DNA of 64,000 nt. It comes from Calliopum simillimum (Eukaryota; Arthropoda; Insecta; Diptera; Lauxaniidae). Made by a program: the position numbers and the translations under genes. The notes beneath the pieces are model-generated. The model saw nothing but the letters and a program-made list of their open reading frames with translations. It made no database searches and was not told the DNA's origin. How positions within the stretch are numbered: position 1 is the first letter of the stretch; every line of letters begins with the position of its first letter. The stretch is taken from the NCBI GenBank assembly GCA_951812925.1, contig OX638372.1, positions 90,789,058-90,853,057 of the forward strand. The letters are read 5' to 3'. Of this stretch, positions 10,401 through 23,539 are shown in pieces.

Positions 10401-12445
10401 TTAAGAAAGCCACTTCGCACATCCGCGCGAAATTTCTTTTTCTATAGGAGATATCTCATTCCCTGTAAAAATTTATGCTTATATCAAATTTGTTTTGCTT
10501 TCTAAAGTCGAGTTAAGTGATTTTTCATTACAAAATTTTTGGGCACTTTTTTTTTAAAGATCGAAAGAAAATTTTGAAAATAAGACTGTTTTTGGTAGTT
10601 TGTACACTAAAATCAATTAAGGAAACACTCAAAACCCTTGTTTTTACTGAAAAGCAAAACATCCTCTAAATAAAAATATTTGAGAAGTTTTTTCGACTGT
10701 TTCTTACTATCAACAAATGAATAAAATGATATGCGTCATAATATGTACGTCATTTTGTTAGTAGTATTGTGTTAACTGAAGTGCAAATTTTTTTTCAAAT
10801 TTTTTTTGTGGATTTTTTTTTATCTTTTTGCATTGTCGAATTTCACTTTTTTCATTCAATGAAGGTCATTATTGTTTATTATGTTGCAATCTTTATTTAT
10901 TGCTTTTAGTTTTCCATCAATTCTTTCTCAGATTTTATATAAGGGGTTTTAAGTGCGCTTTGTTACGTATGAAAACTAGGTCATTAACATTAGCAGCCAA
11001 TGCCAGCTTTAGGCTTCAATTTGTTATGTACACTACAAAAGTGCATGCAATGTCGAGGAAATCAAAATGCATTTAATGATTTGTTTATAAATTGCAGCTT
11101 ATCGTTTTCATGTTGTTTTTATGCATTAAAATAAAGTTAAATAGCTTAAAATAAAAACATTCTTACTGATAAAAAAGATAAACAAAAACATATCTGCAAT
11201 TTGCAATGAGAAAAAATTGTCCTACTTTTTATTTGAATATTTTTGATGTAGGTATTTTGAAAACTTCGAGTTTGACATTGCGATGTCTAGTTTTGCAGCT
11301 GTATGACTCATCTGCAGAGCATGTGATTCTTTACAAAAAGATCCTAATTAAAAACCTTTCAAAATGAAAAGTAATTGTAATGAAGAAAGGAGCGAAAATT
11401 TGAATTTTTCTGATAATATGCATAATAATAGGTTCGTTCACGCACGCTCGACTTTTCTTTTACTCATTTCTTAAATGTTACTAACTTCTTAAATATCTAA
11501 AGTAAATTATCAGATAACAAAATGGCAATTCAAAATTCATAACATTTTACTATCTAATTAGTTTCTTATCAAAACAAAAGCACAGAAAATACACTTGTTA
11601 TTTCAATTGTCACGTTGATAATTGTATTGTTTATTAAATTCCAATTATATCAAATGCTGAGGAAATAGTGTAGGCCTGGTTTTCAATAAACAAAAAAAAA
11701 AATTTAAAAGCAATAAATTAAAGATATAAATTTCATTATGCATTATACCCCGTTAAAATAAATTAATAAATTTAATTTCTGTGAATTTCGCAAATAGAAG
11801 AACAAAAGTGTACCTATACAGTATTTGCTTTCAGCGGTCACTTTTTAAATTAAATTTACAATTACAAATATGGGAATCAGTAACTGAAAATTATAGCTTT
11901 TGAATAGCAGATTAATTTAATCACCCTATCTACTATACAAGCAAAGTAATAACAAGCAATGTTACTACAGTCAAACTTCGATAACATGAATTTTTAAGAA
12001 CTGAAATTATTCGAAGCGTCACACAGTGGTCGGAAAATCGAAAAAGCTGTGAACAATTGTGAAAATCGGTAATAAGATGTTTTTGATGTTACTAGTTACG
12101 AATCAAAGGACTGTCCCGGAAAAATTTGATACTTTGTTTTTCATCAATGAAAAAATACCACATGGTTTTTTTTTAATTTAATAAATAGAATAAAGAATAT
12201 AAATAACCTTAGAACTATTAACAAATATTTTTTTTTTCTGTAAAACAAGGGTGTCAGCGTTTTCAAATCACTGAGCCAAGCGCATGCAGCGCAGTCAGCG
12301 CAAAATTTTCGCTTTTACAACAACTTCAAATTCGAATTAAACAATCACTAAAACAATTTCTTGTTGTTTTTTCATGCCTCGTTTACAACAATAATATTTC
12401 AACAATTTTCAAAATTTCTAAGAACTGGGACACACACAAAAAGTA

Positions 12446-12655
12446 GGGGTATTCACGCGTTGATGCGCAATGCTCTTGCGTCGTTGCGGAAGTGCGGTTT
12501 GCGAAAGTTTGACATTTGTAAAACATCAAACACATTGCCGAGAATTTCGCACTACTTCTGCAATTTCTCAAATGGAAATATTCATATTGAACGTTCAGGC
12601 GTTACTGCGTAAAAGACTTGCATTTTCGCAACTGCGCATCAACGCATTAATACCC
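12446..12655. mobile_element. MITE with GGGTATT-GCGTTGATGCGCA arms
   Basis: An inverted repeat of about 210 bp: GGGTATTCACGCGTTGATGC on the left pairs with the complement of the right, GGGTATTAATGCGTTGATGC. Between the arms are GC-richer blocks that give overlapping frames on both strands. Superfamily unknown. Confidence 0.6.
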
Positions 12656-12892
12656 ATATTGTTTGTTGTTTTTGATTTTGATGCGACGTAGTCGTTGTTG
12701 TTGTTTTATGTTGGTTCGAGTTCGATTTTGTGTGTACGCAAAAAAGCAACAAAAACGCGAAATTTTGACGAGCGTGAAAAAAAAAACAACAAAAATTATT
12801 CTGTGAATGTTGTACAGAAATATTGATGTTGTTGGTGTCGAGCCGAAATTGGCTCACTTTTGTTCTACGTTGAAACCCTTGCTGTAAAATAT

Positions 12893-13565
12893 ACTTTTTT
12901 CTTAAGGCCCTTTTTTAAGATCTGTCCAGTTGTTTCGTCGCGGTTACCGTACGACCTTCTCCACTTATTTCTGAAATATTTTAATATTTTTGCAGCATTA
13001 TTACTCCTTCGAAGATTCAATTTCATAAGAGCCCAATATCTCTCAAAAGGTCGAAGCTTTGAGCAGTTAAGTGTATTTGCCCTTTTTGCTCTTGTACCAC
13101 TCTGTGACTTAAGAGTAATGAGAGGTGGTTTAATCTAGCCAGAATATTATAGTACCTTTGTGTTCATGAATGAATGGCAAAAAACGTTTTTCAAGACACT
13201 CGTTAGTAAAAATTTTCGAATTCATTGTGCCCGGTGTTTCAAAAAAACTGCTTCTTACAATGCAGATGCATATGGCCTGTCAAACCATATACTGCTTGGG
13301 GACTTTTGTGATTTTCTTTTTTCTAAAAAATTCGTGCCCCGGCAGCTGTTTTAAAGTCAAATTTAGTCAAGATGCCTTCATATAACTTTCGGTCTCGCTT
13401 ATAAGCCGCCAGCTGCTTTTCATCGGAAAGATCTTGTACTTTTTGAATTCTGTAGCTTACTTTTCTTTTTCAGTCTTTGTATAGTAGATTTTAAGGTAGG
13501 GCAATATCTTGTACTGAAGTGTCGGAATTCTGCTTGAAGAGTTGCTTCACTTTTTTCACCAACTG
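12893..13565 (-). pseudogene. decayed Tc1/mariner transposase
   Basis: Reading the - strand across frameshifts and stops, the order of a complete transposase can be followed: a helix-turn-helix region (KKVKQLFKQNSDTSVQDIAL, about 13480-13565), KVQDLSDEKQLAAYKRDRKL with TKFDFKT (about 13380-13440), the core resembling YMVWQAICxCG with TPGTMNSKIFTNECLEKR (about 13200-13310), the second catalytic aspartate region FIHEHKGTIIFWLD (about 13140-13190) and a C-terminal block LRPFERYWALMKLNLRRSNN with KWRRSYGN (about 12920-13060). RPxE would carry the final acidic residue of a DD3xE triad. Short frames on the + strand here are shadows. The element's inverted repeats were not found. Confidence 0.7.
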
Positions 13566-14199
13566 TGCTTTCAAGGCAAGTTTTTACTTGAGATAATTTG
13601 TTGTACTATAAGTGGACCTTTTCTGTAATTTAAAATAACTCTTTGGAAAATGCTTTTTGATGCACCTGTTTTTTTTATCTATAGCTTACTATTTGTATTC
13701 TGATTTTACAGAAAAATGGATCAAATCAGTTTTCGAACTTTTTATTGATTGCTAGACATCTTTTTCGTTTGAAGTGTTATCAGCAAGTGTTATATGTTTT
13801 TTTAATCGTCATGTCATAAAGAAAAAATAGTTCCCATATTTCGACCTGCACGTTCATCAGGTCAATCATTCTTAAAAAACAAAAGTATCAAATTTTTCTG
13901 GTACAGTTCTTACTTCAGAAGAGTAGTTTAATAACACAGGATTACAAAAAAAAAAGTCATGTCGCTTTGACCAGACCATGTATTCCTAGCTTTTTTGACG
14001 CCCTAAATCCGAATCCGGGCTCCGTTTTTTTTTTTTTTAAACTTATTCGTGCATAATTTTCAAAATATTTGCACTCTCGATCGGTGTTGGGCAATATTCT
14101 CTTTTCTTTTTTTTTTTGTTTCGTTGTATCCAATACAAAAAGACACGCAAAAGTCCTCTCTTTGATACGACACAACTCTAGAGTCGCGTTTTGTGTCAT

Positions 14200-14443
14200 C
14201 CCGCCCTCATTTCATCAATATTCAGACCATATTTTGTACAAAATTTGCGAACTGTAGCAGCCAAACTTTTTATATTTTTGAAATATTGTTCGACAATCAA
14301 AACGCGTTATACATAATTTGTGTAATGCTATAACTAACTAACTCTAAACTGACAGCTCTCAAATTGTTTTTTTTTTTTGGTTGGCAACACTACCGGACAA
14401 ACGGTGCCAATTTAAAATCTTGCTCGAATTATGGAACACCCTT
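14200..14443. mobile_element. Tc1/mariner-type MITE (copy c), left end lost
   Basis: The right end (GGTTGGCAACACTACCGGAC then GAATTATGGAACACC) belongs to the family at 34591-34828. On the - strand at about 14213-14310 a remnant reads LIVEQYFKNIKSLAATVRKF and CTKYGLN, matching the transposase N-terminus kept at 5575. The usual left inverted repeat is missing. Confidence 0.65.
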
Positions 14444-14940
14444 TAAAAACCGAGTACAATCGAAGAAAATTGCTATCTATTACAAAACTACATAATTTAA
14501 TTGAAACACATTTTTTTTTATATTTTGTATTAAATACTTTCCGAAAACATGTCAACAGTCAAATTTTCTTCTCTGGTAGCTATGTAACTAATATACTGAA
14601 ATGGTGTTTACGATAATGCATTTTGAGCCCTATTTGAGTTTGCATGCACAAGCCAATGATTTCATCAAGAGGAGACAATGTCGTAGGTAATGGGGAGCAT
14701 CATAGGGGATTGAACATCCCCCGTAATGTTTTAATCAATTACATTGCTTGTTGGTAGCAAAAAAAAAATTGTTTTATTTTATTAAAAAACCCTGGTTTTT
14801 CAAAACTAGATTCCATGATTTGTTTTTTTGTTTGTCCGTGGAGCTTGGCCTCTTAAAGTGGGGAAAATTAAAAGTTGTATATGTAGTATGTATCTTTCGA
14901 CTGTCTTACGAATGTTCAAGTTTGTCTACAGTTTATATTT

Positions 14941-16720
14941 CTGTGGCAGGAAGGAAAAACTGCTTAAGTCGATTTAAGCAAAAATTGAGTTAAGAACACC
15001 ACGACGTCCGCAGTATTCAAAAGTATCCCTGAACAAAATTTGAATAACATTGTATAATTTTTGGGAAAGCTATGGATGGGGGAAATTTGACTTATCTCAT
15101 TAAGACGTACAATCTCATTTGGAATAATAACTTAAGTCGGGTTATGATTTGAGGTATTTGAAATTGTGTTAAGGAATAAGAGCTTAAAACTACTTAAGTT
15201 ATTTTTCCAAATCAAAATATAGAGTTAAAATACTCATCAACAAACAACGCCAAAACAGCTTAAATCGACATAAGCGTTTTTTCCAAGATACACAATTGAC
15301 TGTAATATAAATTATTTTGAGATAAATTATTTTTCCAGAGGAATTATTTTTGTTTATTAATTCTTAAGTGAGTTAAGTGGTTTTTCCAAGCAATTCATAA
15401 GAGTAAATGAGGTGACTAAATGTATTGAAGATGTTTTTCTCTTTGCAGAATCTAATATTTATTAGTAGATAAGAGATTTTTCAGTAAAATATAGGAAATA
15501 AAAAGTGATATAAAAACATAGGTTTTTCTATTAGTTTTTATAAAAGGCAATTATGGACTATTAATTTAACTGTACACGATGGCAAAACTAACATTCCATA
15601 TTGTTTTATGTGGCACGCCAAACGTGTAGGCAATGACATTGCTTCGTGCTTGCTCAAACATTTGCAACTTTTAGAGGAAAAAGACAGTCAAACAAAAACA
15701 GTAATTTTTAGTAGCGATTCTTCAAAACAAAAGGTCTATCGAAAACAAATAGAGTGTGATGTGGACCACGATTTAATAGAACGAAAAAAAAAAGAATACC
15801 AATGTCAAAGTACACCATCTTCGCGATTGGTATAATTTCGTAAGAAGCGTTGGAGTGAGAAATAAATTTCAGAAGACTTCATAAATTTTTCTTCCTATTC
15901 TACATCAAAATTCATTTGGAGAAATAAGGACACAAATTCGAAATCTACGCGGAAAGACGTGAAATGGTTGCGGTATTCAAAAAGAACATTTGGTAAGATA
16001 CAGCTTAAAACCTCTTCAGACAACCAGGAGCCTTTCAAAGTCATTAATATTCTCAAGAGAGGTATTAATACTGGAAACCTCACCGAAATACCTAAACTAC
16101 CTACTGTAATAAAAATTTCGTCAAAAAAGAAAAAATATGTTATTGATCTCTTCCGGTTCATTGAACCATGTTTTCATTCATTTTACAACATTCTCGTCAC
16201 CGAAGAAATACCAGACATATGTATATACATCCTGATTTAGTTGAGGATACAGAGAACGAAAACTAAAATTTCAATTTTATTGATTAATATTGTAACTTAT
16301 GTTTATTGAATGTTTTTAGTTAACAGCTTTGAAAATAAAACTATTATTACTTAAATGAATTGCTTACATTTTTCATAATTCAATGAATTGCATATGGAAA
16401 AACATCTTATATCCACATATCATGAAATTCAAATTATATTGAATTCGGAAAAACAGCTTATTTGGACATAGGTTGTGCAAAGTCTTATTCTTTCATTTGG
16501 AAAAACCGCTTAAGTTTTATTTTCAGAAATAACTCATTAATTTGAGCGATTTACATATTGAAAGATGTAACAATTTATTCCTTAAACAACAGAGGCTCTG
16601 TGGAAAATGATAAATTTAACTAGAGGTTACATAATAATTTCAAAATTAACTTTAAAGTTTAAAAGTGATCTCCTGCAAAACGAAAAATCAGACTTAAGCA
16701 GTTTTTCCTTATCACCACAG
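14941..16720. mobile_element. 1.78-kb DNA transposon with 30-bp inverted repeats and many subterminal repeats
   Basis: The left end starts CTGTGG, then AAGGAAAAACTGCTTAAGTC (14951-14970); the right end is its complement at 16691-16720, with four mismatches in the first ten bases at most. ATTT flanks both sides (14937-14940 and 16721-16724), a likely 4-bp target duplication. Within the element, variants of CTTAAGYxGTTTTTCCAA occur many times in both orientations (around 15150, 15260, 15380, 16400, 16450 and 16505). It carries the decayed protein relic at 15608-16250. Such arrays of subterminal repeats usually bind the transposase. The superfamily is not one I can name. Confidence 0.7.
15608..16250 (+). 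pseudogene. decayed transposon protein resembling DUF7869 proteins
   Basis: Three collinear pieces in different frames: MWHAKRVGNDIASCLLKHLQ with VIFSSDS and ECDVDHDLIERKKK (15608-15790), then HLRDWYNFVRSVGVRNKF (about 15819-15875), then RKDVKWLRYSKRTFGKIQLK with PFKVINILKRG (about 15945-16060). Insect and cnidarian transposon-associated proteins with the DUF7869 domain have the same order: W.E..RG.NEIAS, FYSDxCxGQN, MECDSxHxxIE, DWY..VR, KWLRY. A segment after FSSDS is missing. At least two frameshifts make it nonfunctional. The match is from memory. Confidence 0.6.
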
Positions 16721-19700
16721 ATTTGTTGGTTCACTTTTGATTTTAGACACATAAAATCCGAAAATTTTTTAAACCACAGATCTCCCTCAGTATACAATTT
16801 TGATACTACGCCTTGATTATGAATACTTTATAGTTTTTACTATTGTCTGTCTGATTGTCTTTCATGGTGTGTCATGAGTTAAAAGCATTTTCTGATGAAT
16901 GATGATGCCGCCCCGATGATGAATTAAATTGTTTCCATGCTTAATTCAACTCATTTATCGTTCTTAGTATTGGATGTACATGAATTTGTGTAACATCGTT
17001 GTGCTAATAACGTTAAAGTCATTGTCGTTGGTTGGTGTGATTATTGTACAATTGTTGCATATGCATGCATTTAAATATATTTATATGCATGTAATTCTCA
17101 CACTGTTTGGTAGCTTTTTTTCATACAGCGATTTTCCTACATAAAATTCTCGTTACTCCATTAGTTTTCGAAATGTTTTAATTTATCGGAAGTGTAAATA
17201 AAGCAAAATTATGAATTCAGAGTTTACACGCAAAAAAATGATGTGCAAAAATTGATCACCAAGTGATAATAATCTCATGAAAAATTACGGTTTGTTCCAG
17301 TAATTCAATTATTTTACTGAATTCTCGTGAAAAAGTAATGGTACGAAAGTAAAATATACGGAGACAAATAGTAAAAAATGTTGAATAGAAAAGTTAAAAG
17401 TGCGTACATGAAAAAATACCAGCCAGCTCTGCAATATTTGCCTAGAATCACTGTTAATTATTTAAAAATTATTATATGTTAAAAATTAAGGTATTTCTTT
17501 ACGGGCGCACAGTTACCGAAAAATCACTGAGATTTTCAATGAATTTTTACGGTTTAGTTTTTACCGTGTAGTTTAGTTAAAATTATTTTATGGCATTCCC
17601 GAAATTATAGTTAATTTCGCGAAAGGAGGGAGTGAAATGATCAAATAATGTATGCAATTTTACCCTTTAATGCATACCGTACCATGAATGGTACATGAAC
17701 ATAATCATGAAAAAATCTAGGCAATCAACCTTCATCGGGTTGCGTTTTGTTCTAATTTGAAGCTGACAATACGATTATTTATATAAATACCGCTCGCCGG
17801 CGTCTGTTTTTAGCTCTTAGCAAGTGTAATTTTGTACTTTCTTTTAGCTAATTTTATTGAATCTTGATCGAGTCTAAGAAACGTTTTTCTTGCATGGTGT
17901 ACCATATTTGGCACATGTCCCAAATCATGCTCTTTCAGCTTTTCCGGGAAAACGGTGCATTTTCCAAAAAAATTAATGTCCATTGCGTGTACAGCGACCG
18001 ATTATACCCTAGGGGAGCTTGGGCGCTATATTGGCGGTAACCAAGGTTCTTCTACTGCTTTAGAGTAAATATATAAGATACAAATGTTTTATTTAAGGGC
18101 CAGTCATATCAAGCTTTATTATCAGGCATATCCTGTTTTATATATGAGCTATCAATAAAAAAACAGAAGCGAGATGTAAACAGAGTTCTCAGAACTTTAT
18201 ACATTAAATAGCATGTTACAATTATAAGGTGAATGCATCTTGTCAAATTTTAGAGAGCGCTCCTTCGGCGAATGTCAAAATAACTAGGTGTGTTCGTGTA
18301 AAATAATAGTTATAAATTGAGAGAGCATTTAAGATTTACTCTAAATACGACAAAAAAACTACACAAACAAAAAAGGTCCTGCCACAGAAGGGAAATTCCC
18401 CTGCCCGCATGTATTTTGGGACGCTGAAACCGAATATGACCATAAGAAATCGATCTGATAGGCCATTTTCCCCCTAGCCCCATCCCCCCTACTGCCCCTC
18501 TTATGGGTCGAAATTCCACTGCGAAAATTTGTGTATTTGTTTAGGTTTTTGGGTGCGCTGTAATAAAACATAGCTATAAAAAATTATTTCATCCACCCAG
18601 TCATCTCCTTGCACCCCCTTATAACCGCCCTAAGGGGGTTGAAAGTTAATTTTTTATGAAAATTTAAAATGTAAGTGCATTTTAAGGTTTTTCAGTGTTT
18701 CATTACACTTTTTGTTACAACGTCATCATGAAATCACGCAACAAACAATTTTCTAAATTATCTTAACCCATTATATCCTATTTTTATGGGTATTCTACAA
18801 AAATATAATATAATACAATAATTCGTACGCGAACCATGATTTTATATTGACATTTACCTTAACATTGCATTTTTCGTTACAATTTCCAAAATGATTTTTC
18901 CATTAACATAAATATTTGCAAATGACAAGAATTCTTCTTCTTTTTTTTTGTTATAATTTTTCAAATTTACTATATACTTAGATGCGTTTCCGAAAAAAAA
19001 GTACGTACCCCACCATAACTACTAAAATAGCATATTAATAGCTTAAAACATTTCTTATCATAAGAAAAGCTCGTAATTTTCATGACCTTAGAATCAAATT
19101 TTCCCCCATTTTTAATTTGACTTATGTCCACATAGGAATATGAATGGTGATAAAACTTTATGCAGCTAACGCAAAAAAACAAAACAAAAAATAATAACAA
19201 AAGCCGCGATCAAATAATATATGTTACGACATAAAAGCGAGCGTTTGTATTTTATTAATATTAATTAAGTTTACAAATATGGCTAGTCGATTGAAAGAAA
19301 AATACCGAGGAGACCATAAACGATAGAAACAAATTATGGAAGACATCAGCTGAGTGCTATACTCAGTTTTTTTTTTAACGCGTAGACAGAACTTTACATG
19401 GGAAAAGGTTATACAAAAAATATTCGACTTAATTAAAAGATATTCTTACAAGAAATTTAATCAATGCATGTAACAATTAAAATCGTTAAGGTACGTAATT
19501 CGATTCGGATAACTTTTTCGGACAAAAACTGCGATGTTTTTTTATAGAAATCGTTTTTTTTTGGAAGTGAAATAAGTTCTATTTCGCAATAATTTCAGTG
19601 TTTTTTGAATACGTTTCGATAAATTCTGTTTGTCGATACTTTTCGATCCAATCCGATTTGTTGCTTTTTAGATAATTTCAGAATCTAGCTGATTTTTTCG

Positions 19701-20234
19701 GTGTTCTTCTATTCTATTCGATGACTCTTACCGACTTTTTTGATATTTTTCGATAAATTCAGATTGCTATAAACTTTTTCGATAGTTTTCGATTAATTTC
19801 GATTCTTGTAAGTCTTTTAACTTTCAGCGACTTTTTCGATAGTCGAAAATTATCATAAAGCATATCTATTAAGGTCTTAAACCATCGAAAAAGCCTACAG
19901 GAATCAGAATACAAAATTAATCGAAAAGTTAAGAAAGTATCAAAAAAAAAAATGCATAGGAATCTGAATTAATCTTATAGTGTCAAAAAAATCGCAAATC
20001 ATTGAAAACCATCGAATACACCGAAAAATACGTCTGGGGCGCTTTTTAAGGAATGGAATTCTGACTTGATTATAATTTTTTGCGTTGTTTTGTTATTTAT
20101 CGTATCGTTATAAATTCCTTTAGTAAAAATTTCAAAAGAAAATGAAAACAAAATTTTTCTTTAAAGAAATTATATCAAATTCAAATTAAATCACCTCTTT
20201 TGTTTGCGGCGGGATAAAACAAGAACAATTTTTA

Positions 20235-20910
20235 CTTATATACTAGCGACTAAGGTAGCAATCAGAGTGCGCGCTTTTAGTAAAGTTGCTCTCAAAGCAA
20301 AGTGTGCCGAAGGTCAAGTTGCGTGTAGCGATCATAGTGGGCGCTTCGAGCCAAGTTAAGCAAAGAATGCAGTTGTGAAATAAAAACAAAATGTAACAAA
20401 TACATATAATGATTCAAAAATAGCTATTAATCGCTATTTTACAAACCTGTTTCCTGTTTTAATTCGACAGAAAACTTACATAAAAATGCAAAACAAAACG
20501 TGATGGCGCTTTGAGCAAAGATTTGCTTGCGCGCTGCTGGTCCCTGCAACGCAAAATTCATTGCATGTAATTTACTTTATTTTGTTTTGCACCAAAAAAT
20601 AAACCAAAATTAAAAAAACAAGTTGTCACGCTTTGTTTAGAGCGCCGCCACGCTTTGCTCAAAGCGCCGTACACGCTATTTTTGCATTTTTATGTGTGTT
20701 TTCTTCCATTGACCTCTATTTTATCTATTCTTTCATTTTGCTGTTCAAATTCGACTAGAAACATACAAAACAAAGCAGCATAACTCTATAGTTCTAGCAT
20801 CGCAATGCTTTCACTATGATCGTGTTGCGCTTTTTCATACAAATTGCTCTACGCTGTTTTAAAGCTTAAACGTTGCTTATAGCGCAACCTATTGATCGTG
20901 AAAGAAAATA
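20235..20910. repeat. inverted-repeat region with TTGCTC/GCGCT motifs
   Basis: ACATAAAAATGCAAAAC followed by GGCGCTTTGAGCAAAG at about 20480-20520 pairs with its complement at about 20640-20690. Outer blocks containing CGATCATAGTG (20319 and, reversed, 20816) also pair. It is probably a nonautonomous element, but clear ends and a target duplication were not found. Confidence 0.45.
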
Positions 20911-21779
20911 AATTTTTGTATTCAACAGAGGTAATATTTATGTAATTCGAAAAAATATGCGAAGATTGACCGTGTGTGATGACAGGCGATGAAATTTAAA
21001 CTTTAATTTTACAAAAATCATACACAATCTGTCATATCATATTCTGACTTGTCTTTTATCTCAAGAACTAAGTAGAAGTCATAGAGATACACGATTTTGC
21101 CAACTCCTAGATCTCGCTGATAGTTGCCTAGTTGCCTTTTCAAGTTCTTGTGTCCCCCCTTTAAAATGCAAAAACAAAATTAAACATACTAATATTTTTT
21201 ACATAAGAATTTACTTATTTGAAAATGATTAAGAAGTAAGTAATACTAGAATCGCCCGATGGTCAAAATTTTACCACAAATGTATTAAATAACATTGGTA
21301 CTTTTTGGACAGTTTCAGTACTTTTTTTGCTATTTGGTACAAAACAGAAAAGCTCATTTATTATCCCTGTTACAATGACAAATGTGAAACGACAAAAAAA
21401 AAAAAAAAACAAAAAAATTAAGTCAGTGTCAGTCAGCTTTTAGTCTTTCTTTTTGTGTTGTATCCTCTTTTCAGCTCTGTGTGGCAGCGTATTTTGTCGT
21501 TGTTAATCTATATATTAATACGCAAGACAAAAATTTGTCCTATCTTTTTTACTATTTTAGAAATGTAGCACGACTTTGAATTATACACCATTAGAAAGGT
21601 ATTTGTGTGTAAATGTGCATAAAACTGAAATTATTTTAATATTTTGCCACTAAGCCAGGTAAAATTAAATGCAAATTTAATATATAGATTACAAAAATTA
21701 TATATTAGGTTTTATAAAATTCAGTTTTCTAACCATGTTCTGAAATTGTAGAATCCAAAAACACGGAATTTTGAATTAG

Positions 21780-21985
21780 ATCTCGATGATTTTCTTTTGT
21801 TAATTTGGGGTTGCTGAATCCAAATCTGGCAACCATTTTGGAATTCGAGTTACCCTTGCCCAAAAGTGCAGAACACGCTTTTTTCAGGCTTATGGCTCTC
21901 ATCCAGGCAGTAGTGCAGTGTACCTGTTAACTTTTCCAATTGAATCATAACTGCAAAAACTACAAAAAAAAAAAAACCTATAACG
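21780..21985. repeat. fragment of foldback family A
   Basis: GCTGAATCCAAATCTGGCAACCA, the GTGCAGAACACGC block and ACTTTTCCAATTGAATCAT in order match one arm of the 6829-7741 element. Only one arm is seen. Confidence 0.45.
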
Positions 21986-22992
21986 GAAAAAATCGGACAT
22001 ACCATTTTTTTTTTTTTTGTATTTTCAGAATAAAAATGATTTCGTTTAGTTTTTTATTTTTAATTTTAAACAATTAAGGAGAACACCAGTTTTTTCTTAA
22101 TTATCTGATCCAATTTCGCTTAATGAAGTTTTTCAAGCAAACATTTTTTTTTTCTAACAAAGTCATTTCAGTCTAGTGGCGCTGGTGATTCATAGATCCA
22201 TTAATTTTTAATCAACCAACTTTTTTTGTTTGTTTGTTTTTTTACGATATTTATCTAATCGAAATCTTGTAGATTATAAAGAAAACTTATTTTATTTAAT
22301 TTCTGTTGTTACTTTTTTTGTGATTTTCTATCCATTTGTTTGTTATCTTCCCAAAACAATACTAATTTGTCACACATTCCCAACATGCCAACTTCATAAT
22401 TATAATAATTTTTTTCAAATAGCAAAAGCTTTAATAATTTACTATAATTATGTGTCACCAAAGTATACACATGCGATAGAGTCCAATTGTAATTGTGGGT
22501 AATTTTTTTTAAGCTTTTTACTGAACAAAATTTTTCATTTATTTTTGATTTCTTTGGATTAAACTTTTTCGAAATTGGTCCCTTAACGAAACTAACACAA
22601 AAAAATCAATTAATATTGAACGATGGATCTTTGATCTGAGATATTTGAATGAGAATAAATATTTTAAATGTACCTTTTAAGAATTTGTTTGCGGCTTATC
22701 CAACAATTTATTATCTGATAAAGTTAAAAACTTCAAAAATAATACGATACCTTCATAAAATTCTGGAAAAAAAAACTGAATTCTACAAATATCCTTTTTA
22801 AAACACAACTAACCGTTCAAAAAAGTCAAATCAGCTTATGATGCTTCCTTGATGTAGTAGTTTTCATTTGAAAAACGTGTCTTTTTTTTTAAATGACAAG
22901 AGAAAAATTGGTTATTCATAAATGCTTTTATTAAAATATAATATAATTTTTGATGACTATTTATTTATAACAACATTTTTGATTTATTACAG

Positions 22993-23066
22993 AGATTTCC
23001 TACCGCGTGGTTCCGGCATTGTTACCCGTCGTCCACTTATTTTACAATTAATAAATGGCATCACTG
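22993..23066 (+). CDS. shi: shi coding exon 2: G2 switch I region
   Basis: Residues 49-73 plus one base. It encodes [16 protein letters not shown], the switch I segment with the G2 threonine (Thr60) that coordinates magnesium. The acceptor ATTACAG and donor GTGAGT are both good, and the split lysine codon (AA|A) confirms the joint to exon 1. At 74 bp it is flanked by 20.9-kb and 1.8-kb introns, and there is no in-frame stop. Confidence 0.96.
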
Positions 23067-23539
23067 GTGAGTAAAATAACTATTCGACATTTTGGTCAAA
23101 ATAAAACATAAAATATATTTTAAAACACATGGTGTCGAACGTGACCGTCGGACACATTTATATAATTGGTGTTAAGGTTGATTTTGGGCAATTTTTCGTT
23201 TTCACAGGACGTGTCGCAAGGGACATTTTTTCCACCATACAAATTTTAAATTGAAAGTCGTATGAATAACCAGGTTTTCCCGGTGTACGTTGCTTTACCT
23301 TATCTTGTGAAGTTGACGTGGTAGTCTAAGAGCCAGCGCTTAAAAACAACTTTGCGTTTCTAAAAGGTGGTTTTGTTACAGTTGGTTATAGTAATTGTGT
23401 ACACCCATAACTGTCGGTCAGTCAAGCGAACTGTAGAACAGGCGGCTGATATATGGTCTCAAACATGTCATAATTTCGATTTTGATCAAATTAATTTCTA
23501 AAGGCTGAAAATTGTTATACAGATTGTATAATGCATATT

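Larger units (their letters stand above)
2069..22992 (+). other. shi: shi intron 1 (20.9 kb)
   Basis: Donor GTAAGT, acceptor ATTACAG. I find no coding exon in it that fits dynamin. Listed separately are its mobile elements. Stretches in which I see nothing but AT-rich sequence and spurious short frames are 2100-3100, 3240-5500, 7750-8600, 10410-12440, 13600-14200 and 16730-20200, apart from a C-rich patch near 18360-18640 related to the 54.7-kb foldback, and a TTCGAT-rich zone at 19500-20030 with loose self-complementarity. Confidence 0.85.

Noticed and set aside
17224..17572. Possible MITE bounded by TTACACG and CGTGTA
   Set aside because: End similarity is only 6-7 bp and the arms do not pair convincingly.
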